From assembly GCF_010183535.1 (NCBI RefSeq), contig NW_026526032.1, positions 1 to 64,000 of the forward strand: a stretch of 64,000 nucleotides of DNA, written 5' to 3'. Both the position numbers and the translations under genes were made by a program. The stretch comes from Caenorhabditis remanei. Its lineage: Eukaryota; Nematoda; Chromadorea; Rhabditida; Rhabditidae. The notes beneath the pieces were generated by a model. The model worked only from the letters and a program-made list of their open reading frames with translations, made no database searches and had not been told where the DNA came from. Of this stretch, positions 1 to 11,510 are shown piece after piece. Numbering within the stretch: position 1 is the stretch's first letter; each line of letters opens with the position of its first letter.

Positions 1-60
1 TTCCGGAATCCGGAACTGGAACCGGAACCGGAATGTCAAGAAACCCAGAATCCGGATTCT
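1..60. repeat. GGAATCCGG/GGAACCGG simple-repeat element, truncated by window edge
   Basis: The first 60 bases are made of overlapping GGAATCC, GGAACCGG and ATTCCGG motifs. The same low-complexity family occurs at 59130-59580. It is cut off by the window start, so its full extent is unknown. Confidence 0.6.
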
Positions 61-407
61 TGACTATTATGCTGTGTAATATCGTTTTTTTCTTGAAACA
101 ATTTGCACGATTTCCACTGTCATACTTCCAAAGAGATACTGTAGCTACAGAAATCCAAAAATCAGGAAAAAGGTTCAAACTTGAAGTGGTAGACTCATAT
201 TTTAGTAGTGAAACATTTCGAAATTTCCAGATTTTAGCAGGAATTCGAATTTTCAAAAAATAACTTTTCAGCTTCGGCAAGCCTGAAATCAAACATTTAG
301 AATTTTGGCGAAAATTGAAAAACTCTTTGTCGGTACTGTATCTAAAATAAAAGTAGTATCGTTTTTATAGTAAAGTCAAATAGAAGTGAAAATTTTGTGA
401 TTTACAG

Positions 408-3400
408 ACAACCATCGGCCACCAACGGAGCTTCACTGTCGCCTAATGGATTATCCACCAACGGAGTCGCCAGTGGACCATCCGGATTGATGGTAAACGG
501 GACCTCGGCAATCCGTTACCCATCTTCGTTCGGATTCAACGTGCTCAACCGCTATCCACCAGTCAACAACTACTCGACCAACTCCACTGCTATCGATCTG
601 CCACTTTTCGACTCCTCCACGGTCTCGACGTCAACGGCCCCAGCGCCCACAAGCGACACCAACACCAGCTCGACGAAATCTGAAGAATTCGTGCACATCA
701 ATACCGTCACTGCTGATGTCGACCCGAACAACATCGTTGATGAAGGGTCCCGCCGACAACGAAAGAAGACAGAAATTTTCAATCCAAGGTAAGAGCAGTT
801 GAGCATTTTGACAGGAGAACTGAAAAAAGTTTAGGCTTTCTGTAGCCTGTAAAAATGTTCTAGCTCTGGAACAGTTTTCTCGATAACAACTATTTTTTAG
901 CTCCTTGAAAACCGCCGCCGATTCGTCCCACAATGCACGACGTGCCCCTCGTGCTTCACGTGTTCAACAGGCTCCTCCTCCTCCGCGAAACACCGCTTCA
1001 CCAACACCTGATATCCAAGAGTCAGTCGGTTTTTTTGTGTGTTGCAACTAATTTTTCTTGTTTCAGTGAAAATGAATTCCGTGCCGCACTTAAAAACTTC
1101 ACCTACACAGGCAGTAAAGAATTTATGAAAGTCTTCAAAGCCGGGGAGCACCTTCACTTCTTGAACCGGTGAGTTAATAATTTTTGACTAGGATTCTTTA
1201 GAGATTTGAGTGATTATATGGGGTTATTGTTGTTTTTGGATTATTAAAGAAAATCTAATGATACACTTTTAGACAATTTCATAACGCAACACTTGACATT
1301 TAAAGTTTAAATCAACAATAACATTTTATATCTGTAAAAATTGAAGTCCGAAGATTACAAACTAATTTTCAAAATCATTTTTGTAGCTTACTTTAACTAG
1401 TTATGTACAGTACCGCTCAAATGTATATTAAGCTTTGGTTTTTTCAGTTGAAAAGTTCCGACTTTGAGAGTGTGTCATGGTAGTACTTATTGTTCCATCA
1501 AGTAGATTTTTAGTGGATCTTACTGATCAAAGGTAGAGCTTCATTTTTGTAGTTGACAACTTTTTTGTACGGACACTCCCTAGAGAGTTATGGTCATTTT
1601 AAGACGACTGCTCAAAAATCACTTTATTTTGCACTGAAAAGAGTCAATTTGAGGGAGAAATTACTTCGACGATATCTAACTTGCTAGGGAGTTCCGTACA
1701 AAAAAGTTGTCAACTACGAAAATGGAGACCTACCTTTGATTTGAATGAACCATTGAAAATCTACTTGATGAGACAATCAGTGTTACCATGACACACTCTC
1801 AAAGTGGGGCCTTTTCAACTGAAAAAACCTGAACTTAATATACTTTTGAGCGGTACTGTATCATTGAGTATAAAAGTTATATTTTTATCAATTTTTAGAG
1901 AGGTCAAAGTTGAAACATGGAAGGACGGCCACGGCTTCCAGAAAAAGCTTGGCAACTTTGACTCAATTTATCTTTTTGAGAAAAAAGATGGACTCGACTT
2001 CAGCTACCCAGATGATCTATCTCTTGACACTGTGATGGGTTACATAGGCGAGTTTTTTATAAGTTTCTTCCAATTGAAAATAGTTTTTTTAGATCCCTCA
2101 ACACATATCAATGTGATTGACTCCTATCGTCAAAAGTTGAGAAAGTGGAGTATGACAATGGGCAACCTAATGAAGCTTTCAACCAACCACCCACTCAGAG
2201 GAAGACGGCTCTCAATGTTTTAAGCCTTGAGTTTTCGAAGATGGAGGGGTTAGTTCATTTTTGAGTTTTAATATTGGTGCCATGGCATCTTTCAGGATAC
2301 TGTAATTTCTTGTGCCAAGTTTTGAAGAAACCTTACTAAACATTTCTTGGGAACTATCAGTTTTCTAAACAATGTTTTCTCCCAGAAAGTTGACTTCACC
2401 CAAACAGTACTGGCCGTAAAGAATGAGTTACTTGTAGTTTTCAGATAAGAATGATCAACTTTGTAGGTTAGGTTAACAATCAGATTGCGATACAATCAGA
2501 AAAACCGTGTCACACACTCAAAGTTTCTTTATTGCAAGTGTTTTATGTCGAAAAATGCAGAATTTTGCATCAAAAATTCATTTTCTTACTATAAAGCAGT
2601 TTGGCAGGATTTTCAAAATTTCGGAAATCCTGAGAAACATTTCTAGGTTTAAAATCATTTTTATTGGAGAACATCTAGTGGGACATTTAAACAATTAATA
2701 ATATTTCTTTTCAGCTTACGTGATACATTCCAAGTACCCCAGTTCGTCCGTCCACACTCATTAGTTGATCAACTGAATGAGGCTCTGAAGGGAAAACAAA
2801 GAGTATTGGAAGGCGAGAAAGAAAGTAAAGAGAAGAAAGAAAATTTGCGCGCTATCCAGAAGAAGTTGAAAGAAATGCCGCAGTACCAACGATTTTTGCT
2901 ACTGTCGATGGAGGATTCCTTTACGGATATCCATGTGGACGCCAGTGCCACTTCGGTCTTTTATCATGTGGTCAAGGTCAGTTTCGCGATTTTGTTACAT
3001 AAATGGCCCTTCTTGTTGGTTTTTATTTAATATCCACAAGTTTTCACCAAATTTTTCATTCTCAGTTCAGAAAAAAAAATTTGGAAAATCAAAATATATT
3101 TTCACGTCCAGTACCGTGCGAAGAGATAAACATTAGTGGAAAATGATCGGTTTTGGGGAGGGTGTTACAGTTGCACTGATTTTCTCACGAAGCAAATTAT
3201 GTAGTAGTTGACAACGTTTTTGTACAGACACTCCCTAGCAGAGCTGTGCGGAATTCCTTCCTTCGACTTCCTTCTTCCTTCTTCCCTCTTCCTTTTAAAA
3301 AATTTAACTTCCTTCTTCCTTGTTCCTTCTTCCGTTGAAAAGTTTACTGAAATTTTGTAATTTTCGACGGAATTTTGGCGGAATTTTGGTGGTTTTTGAC

Positions 3401-5977
3401 AGAATTTTGTATGAAACGACATCAAAATCCGTTTTCAGAGATGACTAGAAAAAAGTTTCCTCAAAATTGTCATTTTCAAAATTAACTTCCGATTTCCCGG
3501 TTCGGAACCCAACTTCCTTCTTCCTTACTTCTTCCTTCCTTTTTCCTTCTTCCGGGCCTTTTTTCACTTCCTTCTTCCTTCTTTCTTCTTCCCTTTTGAA
3601 AAATTTACTTTTTTCTTCCGTCTTCCTTCTTCCCTTTAGATATGGTCATTTTAAAGGGACAACTCAAAATAACTTTATTTTGCCTTAAAATGGGACAATT
3701 TGGGTAGAAATTACTGTGTCGATGTGCAATAAGCTAGAGAGTGCTTGTATGAAATACCGTAACACTTTCTCAAAGTTGGCTTATTTTCAACTAAAAAACG
3801 CAAAATTGCATATCTTATTGCACAGCGCTGTTCTGTGAAACTAGCCTACTTGTACAATATGTATACAATTTCAGGGTCGGAAAGTCTTTTATATTGCAAA
3901 TCCAACTGCCGAAAATCTTGCGATGTATAAGAAGTATGAACTGAATGAAGAAGACAAACCAAATGAATGGATTGGAGAGAAACTTTTCAAAGAGTTCCGC
4001 CGGGTGGAGATAAGAGAGGGACAGACGGCATTTATCCCTTCCGGGTATATTCATTATGTTTATACCCCAGAGGATTCTCTCGTTCTCGGAGGAAACTTTT
4101 TGATGGAGAAGCATTTTGGACTCCAGTTTCGGTATGTAACTTTTTAAAGTTGTTTTTTTTACTTTCGGGACAATTTCATCACAAGTTTTCTTCAAATTAA
4201 AACTCTAATATTTTCAGAATGACAGCGTTGGAAGAAGAATCAGTGGAAAAGGAGCGAGTTTCATATGAAAATCTTTACCAGGGCTTCAACAATGTCGTTT
4301 GGTCATATGTGGAAGTTGATGTTGGAAAAAATCCGAAGTGAAAATTTTTGTTTGAAAATTGTTTTATAATCAAATTTTCAGAAGCTGAGCCCGGAGATGA
4401 TGTCTTTTGTCATGGAGAACTTCTTGCAACTCTTTTGGACCCAACAAAAGAAATTGAGGAGGATTGGTTCACCAAAGAGCAAAAGATGATAATCCTCGAG
4501 AACCTGAAACAAGCACTGGCTTCTAAAACGGTGAGTAAAATTTTGGTTTTTATTTTTAGATTTCAGTTGAATGAGTTAATTGAATATAGTTTTCCCATAA
4601 TTAAATCATGCGGTAATACTATAATCACTACAGTAACATTAGTTATGTTCTAATTAACTGGTAATTACAAAGTTGTTTTAATCTTTCATTCTATTTCAAA
4701 TTTAAAACAAAATTTCAGCCGTCTGTATCATCTAACCACCAAGTTCGTCGCCCATCAGATGAAAGTGCTGATTGCCCTATTCCATCCAAGAGGATTCATC
4801 CCAGTCAACCATCCACTTCTTCCGCTGACATCTTTGAAGAGGAAAAGTAAAAAAAACTGTCTCGGGTTACTGTAGTTTTTGAGAGTAGTAACACGAATCG
4901 AAGTGCGCGTGTCAAAAATGACAAATTTTGCATTAACTTTATTCAATTCCTTATGTAACAACACAAACGAATAAAAACATCAGAGATGAGAAAATTCTGT
5001 CAAAAACACCAAAAAAAAGTTTTTCACCAGTGGGGGTCCTAATTGTCAGATTGGTACCAAAAAATAAGAACACCAACAATTTTTGTTCAAAAACGACAAG
5101 ACTTTGCAACATCAAAGAATAAATCCGCCGTTTTTTTCTTTTTTTCCAGCAACTGGCCGTATGACAACCTAGATTGTAGCGGTTTTACAAAATCTGGCTT
5201 TTCTATGCATCCTTCAATTATCAATTTTTTGAATCTAGACTTTCATGCGTTTTTCTGAGACTTTCATGCATTTTTTTACAGAAACCGCCTCATGTCTACT
5301 CCTCCAAAATCGCCAGAATATGAACCAGAAGGCGAAAGGGATATCGATGATGCCGATAATGATATGGATATAGATGGTGGCATGTATGATGACACGATGG
5401 ATTTCGATGGGGACAGGTGTATGGAAGTGGATGAAAGAAACCAATTCGAAGAGACGATAGAAGATTTTGGTGCGGACATCGACCCCAGCCATCACGTCAC
5501 TCCAGAGAAAATTGCCACTGCGGTCAAAGAGATGGCAGTGACTTGGGATTTCCAAGAAATCATTGAAAGAGTAGAAGGAGTTTTATCTTCGCTCAATAAA
5601 ATGGTAAGATAGTCGAAATAATTTGTATCTGAACATTTTTTCTTTCCAGACAGTGGACCCAACCGTTCTCCTGCTGATCGAGGGAATGTGTTCAAAATCC
5701 TGCCGCTCGTGCGTCTCCAAAGAGGACTTGGGAGGAATAAGTCTGAGGAGTTTCCTGCGCATGTTGGTTGATTGCATGGCCACTGAAGTCGGCGAAGGAT
5801 CTTCAAACGATCTTGTCGAATTCATCGAGAAGAGGATGGAAGAAGTCGGGGATGACGTAATGATAAAAATTTGTTTGAAAATATAAATATTGGTGTTTTC
5901 AGGAAATGCTTCTCATATCAGAAGTCCGGAATTATCTTTCCACCCTTCTTGGCCTTATACACGAGAGTGTCCGATAG
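408..5977 (+). CDS. JmjC-domain histone lysine demethylase, KDM7/KDM2 type (5' partial, reading frame interrupted)
   Basis: Predicted Fe(II)/2-oxoglutarate-dependent histone demethylase acting in the nucleus. Exons by splice phase: 408-788, 901-1020, 1067-1168, 1899-2047 (a GC donor), 2093-2248, 2715-2976, 3875-4131, 4218-4337, 4382-4530, 4719-4846, 5282-5603, 5650-5856, 5903-5977 (TAG). The first exon begins at an acceptor, so the N-terminus (a PHD finger in the KDM7 family) lies upstream of the window. The Ser/Pro/Asn-rich N-terminal part is followed by the pre-JmjC segment (VLSLEFSKMEG, 2208-2247) and the JmjC core: the H-V-D iron ligands at 2932-2940, the distal His at 4052-4054 within SGYIHYVYTPED, and LGGNFL after it. 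Catalytic residues are present. Two joints do not keep frame: within exon 2093-2248 near 2148 (one base appears missing) and between the exons ending 4337 and starting 4382. An acidic tail (5290-5480) and a helical C-terminus follow. Either a recently decayed gene or sequence errors; the family call is firm. Confidence 0.82.
1408..1858. mobile_element. Foldback MITE of Tc1/mariner type in a JmjC-gene intron
   Basis: A 451-bp near-palindrome begins CAGTACCGCTCAAATGTATA and ends with the inverse (GAGCGGTACTG), flanked on both sides by TA (1406-1407, 1859-1860), the target duplication of the Tc1/mariner superfamily. The arms include the inverted motifs GAGAGTGTGTCATGGTA and TACCATGACACACTCTC. 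It lies inside the intron 1169-1898. Diverged relatives are at 3140-3835, 14080-14430, 24750-24985 and 63724-64000. Confidence 0.8.
3140..3835. repeat. Foldback-MITE relative interrupted by a CTTCC-rich element
   Basis: Flanks 3140-3236 and 3640-3835 match the internal part of the 1408-1858 element (GACAACGTTTTTGTACAGAC, TATGGTCATTTTAAAG, ACACTTTCTCAAAGTTGG). The element is split where CACTCCCTAG would continue, by the CTTCC repeat at 3238-3640. All within the intron 2977-3874. Confidence 0.6.
3238..3640. repeat. CTTCCTTCTTCC-rich interspersed element
   Basis: Pyrimidine-rich arrays of CTTCCTTCTTCC flank a more complex centre (AAATTTTGTAATTTTCGACGG...). The same organisation occurs at 22720-23140 and 60771-61065, where the motif is ACTTCCGACTTCCG, so this is a dispersed family rather than a chance microsatellite. 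Confidence 0.65.
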
Positions 5978-7404
5978 TTTTCCCTGGAATTATTTTTTTT
6001 TCCAAGTATGTTTGTAGGTTTGTTATCAATGTTCATTGTTTTCCATTCCATTGTTGTGTATTAAATTTGATTTTTATTTTACTCTTAATGAAATTCGTTT
6101 TTGTAAAAAAAGCTGTCTAACACTTACTAGAACTGTACATGCAAGCCAATAGTCAAGTATATTGGGATAGTGACTTGAAGTGTTACATGGATCTTGATAT
6201 TTTTCAAAAATAGTTTAAAAAAGAGGTAGAATATAATGTGATGACGTGAGTTATGTTGGCGAGCCACAATAAGTCCTACAGTAATGGAAAATGCTTGTTA
6301 GGACGTTTGAATCCTAATTATAACCGAGAAAACACTAAAAACAAACAAAAATGACAATAAATATTCATACGCTTTGAAAAAATCACTACAACAACTTTGT
6401 GATGTAATTTTCAGCGGCAGTATAACTTTTTCAACAATTTATTGGAATTTCTGATATCTAAACTTTAAGAGCTTTCAGAAAAGTACCCACAAGCCTCGGT
6501 CCTGTTCAATTCACGTTTTGCGACAGTATCTACAGAGTACTGTAGTTTTCGTAGTGAGACCCAAATTGCATGAAATCTTGTCATGATTATACTCATTTGA
6601 GCCGCCGTAATCAGCTGAATTTAAAAACAATCTTTAAAATGAAAAACCAATCGTTCGGTTCAAGAAAATCCTTATAACACTTTTGTGCTGAAATTGTTGT
6701 AAATCTCAGTGGCAATCTCATTTTTCAACAATTTATTGAGATTTCTGACATCTGCACTTCAAATGCTCTCAAAAAAATACTCACAAGCATAGATCCTGTT
6801 CAATTCAAGTAATGCGACAAAATCCACATGGTACTGTAGTTTTAGTAGTGAGACCCAAATTTCATGAAACCTAGTAATTTGAATCGTCGTGATGAGCTGA
6901 ATTCAAAAATGATGTTTTATATAAAAATCCTTTCATTAAAAAATTATTATAACAAATTTGTGATTATAACAAAAAAAATTCTAACATCTACTGCTTCCAT
7001 CATTTTTTCTTGAACTCAAGAATCCAACAACATTGGTGTTGTGACAAACAAGCAAGTTGACGCTGACTCTTCCTTTGGCTCCATGCTCTCATCACTCGAA
7101 TACGGAACAATTTCTAAAAAAAAAAGAAGGATTTACTTCATCTCTCCAACTTCTCTTACCTTCATGATCAACTCTTGGATCCACCAATTCTTCTTCGTCT
7201 TCTTATTCAACTTGAGTGAGGTGAGTCTGAATCTTCTCCTTCATTAGTTTCTGAAAATCAAAACATTTATAGTCTATGCCCTCTAACTGAAAAAGTTACC
7301 GTCATGGTCGAGGGGTTCTAGCACGACCCGCTGCCCATTCAGGATCTTTAATCCACAGCTTCTGGAGCGAAATTGTATTTTAAAAAAGTACATATTCTAA
7401 TCTA
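5978..7404. repeat. Intergenic region with a 294-bp direct duplication
   Basis: Between the JmjC gene and the next gene. Copy 1 (about 6389-6640) and copy 2 (about 6683-6925) are offset by 294 bp, seen from TCCTGTTCAATTCA at 6500 and 6794 and from GTAGTGAGACCCAAATT in both; a third, shorter relic begins near 6930. No convincing coding exon was found here; the open frame at 7041-7247 lacks a usable start and splice context. Confidence 0.6.
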
Positions 7405-7856
7405 CTAACGTTGATCTTCCAAATTGAGATTCTTCTTCTTTACCGGTTCCACACCATCCGAAATTGGGTGAGATCGCTTGACTTTCTTCTGCTTCTTTAC
7501 CAGTTCTTCTTTTTCTTCATCCTCTATCAAATAACTCTGTTCTATTATGAGCTCTGCCAGGTCCATTAGGTCTGTTGGCAAGGCTTCCAAAAGGTTTACA
7601 ACGTCACATCTTTGTTTCGATACCTTCTTTTTCCTGTAAAATTTTGTTGACGGTGGACTAGACAACGTGAATGATCTGTATTGTCAGATAAAGCGTTTTC
7701 GATTTTTTTTTTAAATTCGTTTAAAGGCGTATTGTGGTCCGTTGTGATGTTTTCATAGTATAATTTATGAGTTTCGGCGAGTTCATTTCTATAGTTCAAG
7801 AATTTTTTAATTTGGTCCACAACCCGCTGAGAGCGAGCGCCGGAAAGTTTGGTCAT
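7405..7856 (-). CDS. Unrecognised small basic protein gene, two reading segments
   Basis: I do not recognise the family. From an ATG at 7856 the frame reads about 64 residues of charged helical protein (starts MTKLSGARSQRVVDQIKKFL) up to near 7666. A second segment in another frame (7405-7650) encodes a helical part (LLEALPTDLMDLAELIIEQS) and a Lys-rich tail (ELVKKQKKVKRS) resembling a nuclear localisation signal. An acceptor TTTTACAG precedes the second segment, but no donor in the right phase is visible within 60 bases, so the two parts are joined only by an unseen exon, a frameshift, or an error. The gene is downstream of promoter module 1 (8790-9245, same strand). The start region is duplicated in inverted orientation at 8155. 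Confidence 0.45.
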
Positions 7857-8243
7857 TGAGAAGGCCGAAGAAAATTGGTGGCCGTGGCCTAGACATTCGA
7901 ATTCGAAAAAGTTGATTTTTTGAATGTTGACGGTATTTTCGATTATTTTCGTTATATTTTTTCAATAAATTTGATAGAAGTTTTTTTTTAAATTTTCGAC
8001 AGTTAGTGTTTTTCTATCAATATTTGCCGTATTCTATCGAATTTATTGAAGAAATATAACAAAAATAATCGAAAATACCGTCGAAATTCAAAAAATCAAC
8101 GTTTTCGAATTCGAATTTCTATCCCACGGCCCCCCAACTTTCTTCGGCCTTCTCAATGACCAAACTTTCCGGCGCTCGCTCTCAACGGGTTGTAGACCGA
8201 ATTTAAAAATTCTTGAAGTATGAAAATGAACTCGCGGAAACTC
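7769..8243. repeat. Inverted repeat with about 210-bp arms spanning a gene start
   Basis: Arms 7769-7979 and 8033-8243 are reverse complements at roughly 85-90% by eye, around a 53-bp spacer. Each arm contains the 5' coding part of the 7405-7856 gene plus about 120 bp upstream. Confidence 0.85.
8155..8243 (+). pseudogene. Inverted partial copy of the 7856 gene start
   Basis: Reading + from the ATG at 8155 gives MTKLSGARSQRVVDRI followed by a TAA stop, then KFLKYENELAET in the same frame. This is the arm-to-arm copy of the gene start on the opposite strand, broken by the stop and without a downstream exon. Confidence 0.7.
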
Positions 8244-8299
8244 AATTTTTCAAATTTTTAATCAAAATTATCTTCAAAACATGGGCCAGTACAAAAATG

Positions 8300-8790
8300 T
8301 AGTCAACTACAAAAATTGAGTTCAGCTCTTGATCTGTTATGGGTTTTCAAGAAAAAAAAACAAATTATGATATATTGTTTGTACCGATATGTAAATTGCT
8401 AGCTGGTGACCGTACAAAAAGCCTTATTTTGAACAACACTACTGATTTTGCACGTCTTAACCGAATATGGCATTGGCCGGGTATAAAATTGATTTCAGCC
8501 CAGGACTTGAAGTTTTTTTTTAAAATTTTGAACAAAATTTTGAAACTTTTTTGAATTTTTTCTAAAAATGTCGGAATTTTTGATTATACTTCAGAATTAA
8601 ATCAAAAACTAGTTAGGTATCAACAAATTCGCCGAGTTTGGAATTAACCATCTCTATAAACTTTTGAAAAATGTAAATAAAGCAATTTTGAATGCTCAGT
8701 TTTAAACGAAAAAGAACCCGAAATCTTATAGCAGAAATAAACAAAATTTAATAATCGATGTTCAAAATTTTAAATGAAATGTCACTATTT
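8300..8790 (-). repeat. Dispersed segment adjoining promoter module 1
   Basis: Contains CTAGCTGGTG-CCGTA...TTATTT-GAACAAC, which recurs at 14400-14470, and in reverse near 59060-59110. In every case it lies on the downstream side of the promoter/first-exon module, so it is best read as conserved first-intron sequence belonging to the same cassette. Confidence 0.5.
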
Positions 8791-9245
8791 TTGTACACTC
8801 AAAACGCTATTCTTCACATTGATTGTCGTTATGTTACGTTATATCATTTGAAATATCAAGCCACTCACCTTATTCTGCCCACGACACCAGCATACAAGCA
8901 GAATAATAGAAAATAATTAGATTTCAATAAAAATCAATAAAAAGGTAGACTGCTCAACCAGAAGAGCGTCATCGTAACGAATGAAGTAGAGAAGAAAACA
9001 TGCGGTCGAAAAGGAAACAGCTTTCTCTGCTTCTCTAACGCTCTTTCTAATACACGCACTTTCTTTCTGGTTTTATTCGGACGCGTGTCGTCTCGTCTGA
9101 CTACTCTATTTTATGCGGTGGAGTAAGAGACCCGTGGAGATTGCCAGCTGTGTTATTAGCAGTCGACATTCATGAAAACGGAGCCGAAGGGGGGATAGGG
9201 GATTGTGAAATAGAAGGTAACACAATGAGTCATAAGGAATTGTTT
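8790..9245 (-). promoter_or_regulatory. Promoter/first-exon module 1
   Basis: Read on the - strand, this block has CGACTGCT...CACGGGTCTC, then AGAGAAGCAGAG, a C/T-rich stretch, TTGATTTTTATTGAAAT, TCTAATTATTTTCTATTATT and an exon end GCAGAATAAG followed by the donor GTGAGTGGCTTGATATTTCA (donor at 8867-8868). Four other modules of this plan are in the window (11025, 14730, 58340, 63065). No ATG-started frame crosses the donor, so the exon looks like 5' UTR. The next gene downstream is 7405-7856. Function inferred from position and the conserved donor. Confidence 0.55.
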
Positions 9246-9339
9246 GAATTTTGTTATTGAAAAAAATACTTATGACTGGATTTTAATGATTTTCAAGTTT
9301 TTTGAGGTATATACTTCAAAAAAATATGAAAAATTATCA

Positions 9340-9690
9340 AAAAAAAACAAAGATAGTGATTAAGAGACAGCAAATGGAAGAGACGCTGAGAAACGAGACA
9401 CTTTTTTCTTTTCGTACATTTTCTAACTTTCCACATTTCAAACGCGCATATCTTGAAAATGAAAAGAGCTATAAAAAAGTGGTCAGCTACAAAAATGTGC
9501 TAAATTTTTTGTAGAATATTTTTGTAATTGACAATATTTTTATAACGCTTACCACTGTTGAGATACGCGCATCAACAAAATATAATTTATAGTCAGCGAA
9601 ATGGTGAGACGATGAGAAACGAGACACTTTTTTCTTTTTGCACGCTCTCATTCTTTTCAATTTTAAAACGCTCGTCCGTGTTCTTTTCTG
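9340..9690. repeat. Two direct copies of a GAGAAACGAGACAC motif block
   Basis: Copies at 9370-9545 and 9560-9690 share GAGAAACGAGACACTTTTTT and TTTTGAAA-type ends with GATACGCGCAT. Related blocks are at 57850-57990 and 61395-61830 (reverse). They lie outside the promoter modules on the upstream side. No gene seen in 9246-10004. Confidence 0.5.
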
Positions 9691-10004
9691 AAAATTTTAG
9701 TTCCGAAGAACACACAGTGCCAACCGTGCAAATTAAAATAAAAAACACATAAATTTTAACTTTTCAAATTTTATTCAGGATTAAAATAAAATAAACCATA
9801 AAATTATGAAGAGATGTTGTGTAGAGGTGCTCCGCAATCTGAAATAATATTTTACAGTTTTAGTGAGAAAATTCTTTTATTTTGACTGTACTATTTGAGT
9901 ACAATTCAATATCTATTCCAACTATTTTGCTTCACTTTGAGCAGTCTGTTTCAAATAACTTCACACAAAAGTAGTCACTCACTTTCTTTTTCATGGAAGC
10001 TGGT

Positions 10005-10442
10005 TCATCCGCTTCTCCTGAGCATGTGTTCCAGAAACATCTCATTACGTTGGTTTGCTGCTTCTACTTCTTTCCATTTCAAGGGCTTCACATTTTTTGA
10101 GAAGATCTGGAAAATTTGTAATTCGTGTTAAATAAAATATGAAAAAGGAATAAACCTGTATTTCTCTTCCGCAGTTTGTCGTTTTCTCGTCTTCCACAAT
10201 TATTTTGTTTCTGACTGCAGTGTTGACAAGGCTGCGTGCCTCTTCATCCGCTCGCTGCTTGAGGACCACTGAAATATGTTCTTTAGAACAAACCGTCAAT
10301 ATTTTCAAATGCTTCTCTAAAATCTTACACATATTCACAAGATTCCCTTGAGCTTGCTGGACGAATTCCCTCATGTCTTCGAATGATGTCCCATCGACAC
10401 AAATCTTGAGCATCCGTTTCGTTGTTTGCGTGAGATGACTAT
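10005..10442 (-). CDS. Unrecognised helical protein gene, C-terminal exons
   Basis: Two phase-consistent exons: 10442-10156 (95 codons after a shared one) and 10106-10005, ending in TGA at 10007-10005. Acceptors TTTCCAG and donor CAG/GTTTAT fit. The protein is mostly helical and charged (for example TSFEDMREFVQQAQGNLVNM, then EKHLKIL and ADEEARSLVN), ending LEHMLRRSG. No family recognised. The first exon is not identified; the promoter module at 11025-11510 on the same strand is the likely 5' end. A GGCCCGG-ended hAT MITE (10534-10818) lies in the preceding intron, and a long open frame running across it is an artefact of that repeat. Confidence 0.55.
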
Positions 10443-10533
10443 CTGGAAATAAGGAAAGTGGGGGAGTCTGAGGGATGATTAGGTATACAGCTCGAATTGC
10501 CCTTTTTTCTACTGAAATGGGACATTTAAGACA

Positions 10534-10818
10534 GAAACTTGTCACGGGCCGGGCCGGGCCGGTTTTAAAATTTTTACCGGCCCGGTTGGCCCGGGTGACG
10601 ACTTTTTTTTCGAAAAACATGTTTTTTTCAGCAGTAATTTTCGAAAAAGTGGTTTTTGGGGCATTTTCTGCCAAAATTCGACTGAATTAATAATTTTTAT
10701 TAGTTCTACAGTAAATTTAGTGATAAAAAAGCACTTGAAAATTATGAAAACTATTTTTGGGGTGCAAAAATTTTTTTTTAATTTTCCACCCGGGCCGGCT
10801 CGTCAAATGACAAGTATG
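10534..10818. mobile_element. hAT-type MITE, diverged copy with GGCCCGG termini
   Basis: Starts near AAACTTGTCACGGGCCGGGC and ends CGTCAAATGACAAGTATG, the same ends as the complete copy at 13520-13811, with the shared interior TTTTTTTCAGCAGTAATTTT. The 5' terminus has mutated and no target duplication remains. Fragments of one end are also seen near 10930, 11590, 58800 and 59010. Confidence 0.7.
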
Positions 10819-11024
10819 TTTTTGACAACATTTCAGAATTCAATCAAAAGCTAGTTTTGCATAAAAAATTGGATTTTTTCATGTGATTCTAGTTTTAATT
10901 CAAAAAATTATGTCATAAATTTATTTTTCTTAAATCCGGCCGGGTCGATCCGGACTAAATTGGACAAAACTGCTTTCTCCATATAATCCCATACCAGAAG
11001 TGATTTCACAACTTTGTGAAACTT

Positions 11025-11510
11025 TTATAATAAAAAATCACTATTTTCAATGCACTCCAAACGCTATTCCACTTATTGATTATCGTGATGTTCGGTTGTA
11101 TGTTATGAAATATCAAGCTACTCACCTTATTCTGCCCACAACACCAACATACTAGCAAAGTAATAGAAAATAATTAGAATTCAATGAAAATCAATAAAAA
11201 AGTAGACAGCTCAACCAGAAGAGCGTCATCGTAACGAATGAATTGGAGAGGAAAAGAAGCGGTCGAGAAAGGAATCACTACTCTGCTTCTCTAGCGCTCT
11301 CTCAAATACACACACTCTTTCCATATTTGTTCGGCCGCTTGTTCTCTGCCATCTCACTGTTTTCATCAACTCGGAAAAAAGAGATGCCCGTGGAGAAGGT
11401 CAATTGTGTTGTTGGCAGTCGACATTCATGAAAAGGGGACCGAGTGGTTAAACAGATTGTGAAATTGAAGGGAAAACAATGACTCAGCAGGAGAGAATTA
11501 TTTCGAAACA
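11025..11510 (-). promoter_or_regulatory. Promoter/first-exon module 2
   Basis: Same order as module 1: AGAGAAGCAGAG-type motif at about 11285, ATCAATAAAAAAGTAGAC (11190-11210 forward), and the exon end GGGCAGAATAAG followed by GTGAGTAGCTTGATATTTCA on the - strand (around 11105-11130). Upstream it carries ACACACACTCTTTCC, the uninterrupted form of the sequence into which the 15011-20938 transposon has inserted in module 3. Confidence 0.55.

Noticed and set aside
10045..10674. A 209-residue - strand frame
   Set aside because: Its first third is a translation of the hAT MITE (Gly/Pro/Arg from GGCCCGG) and its end reads through an intron. Only the segment 10442-10156 is supported as exon, joined to 10106-10005.
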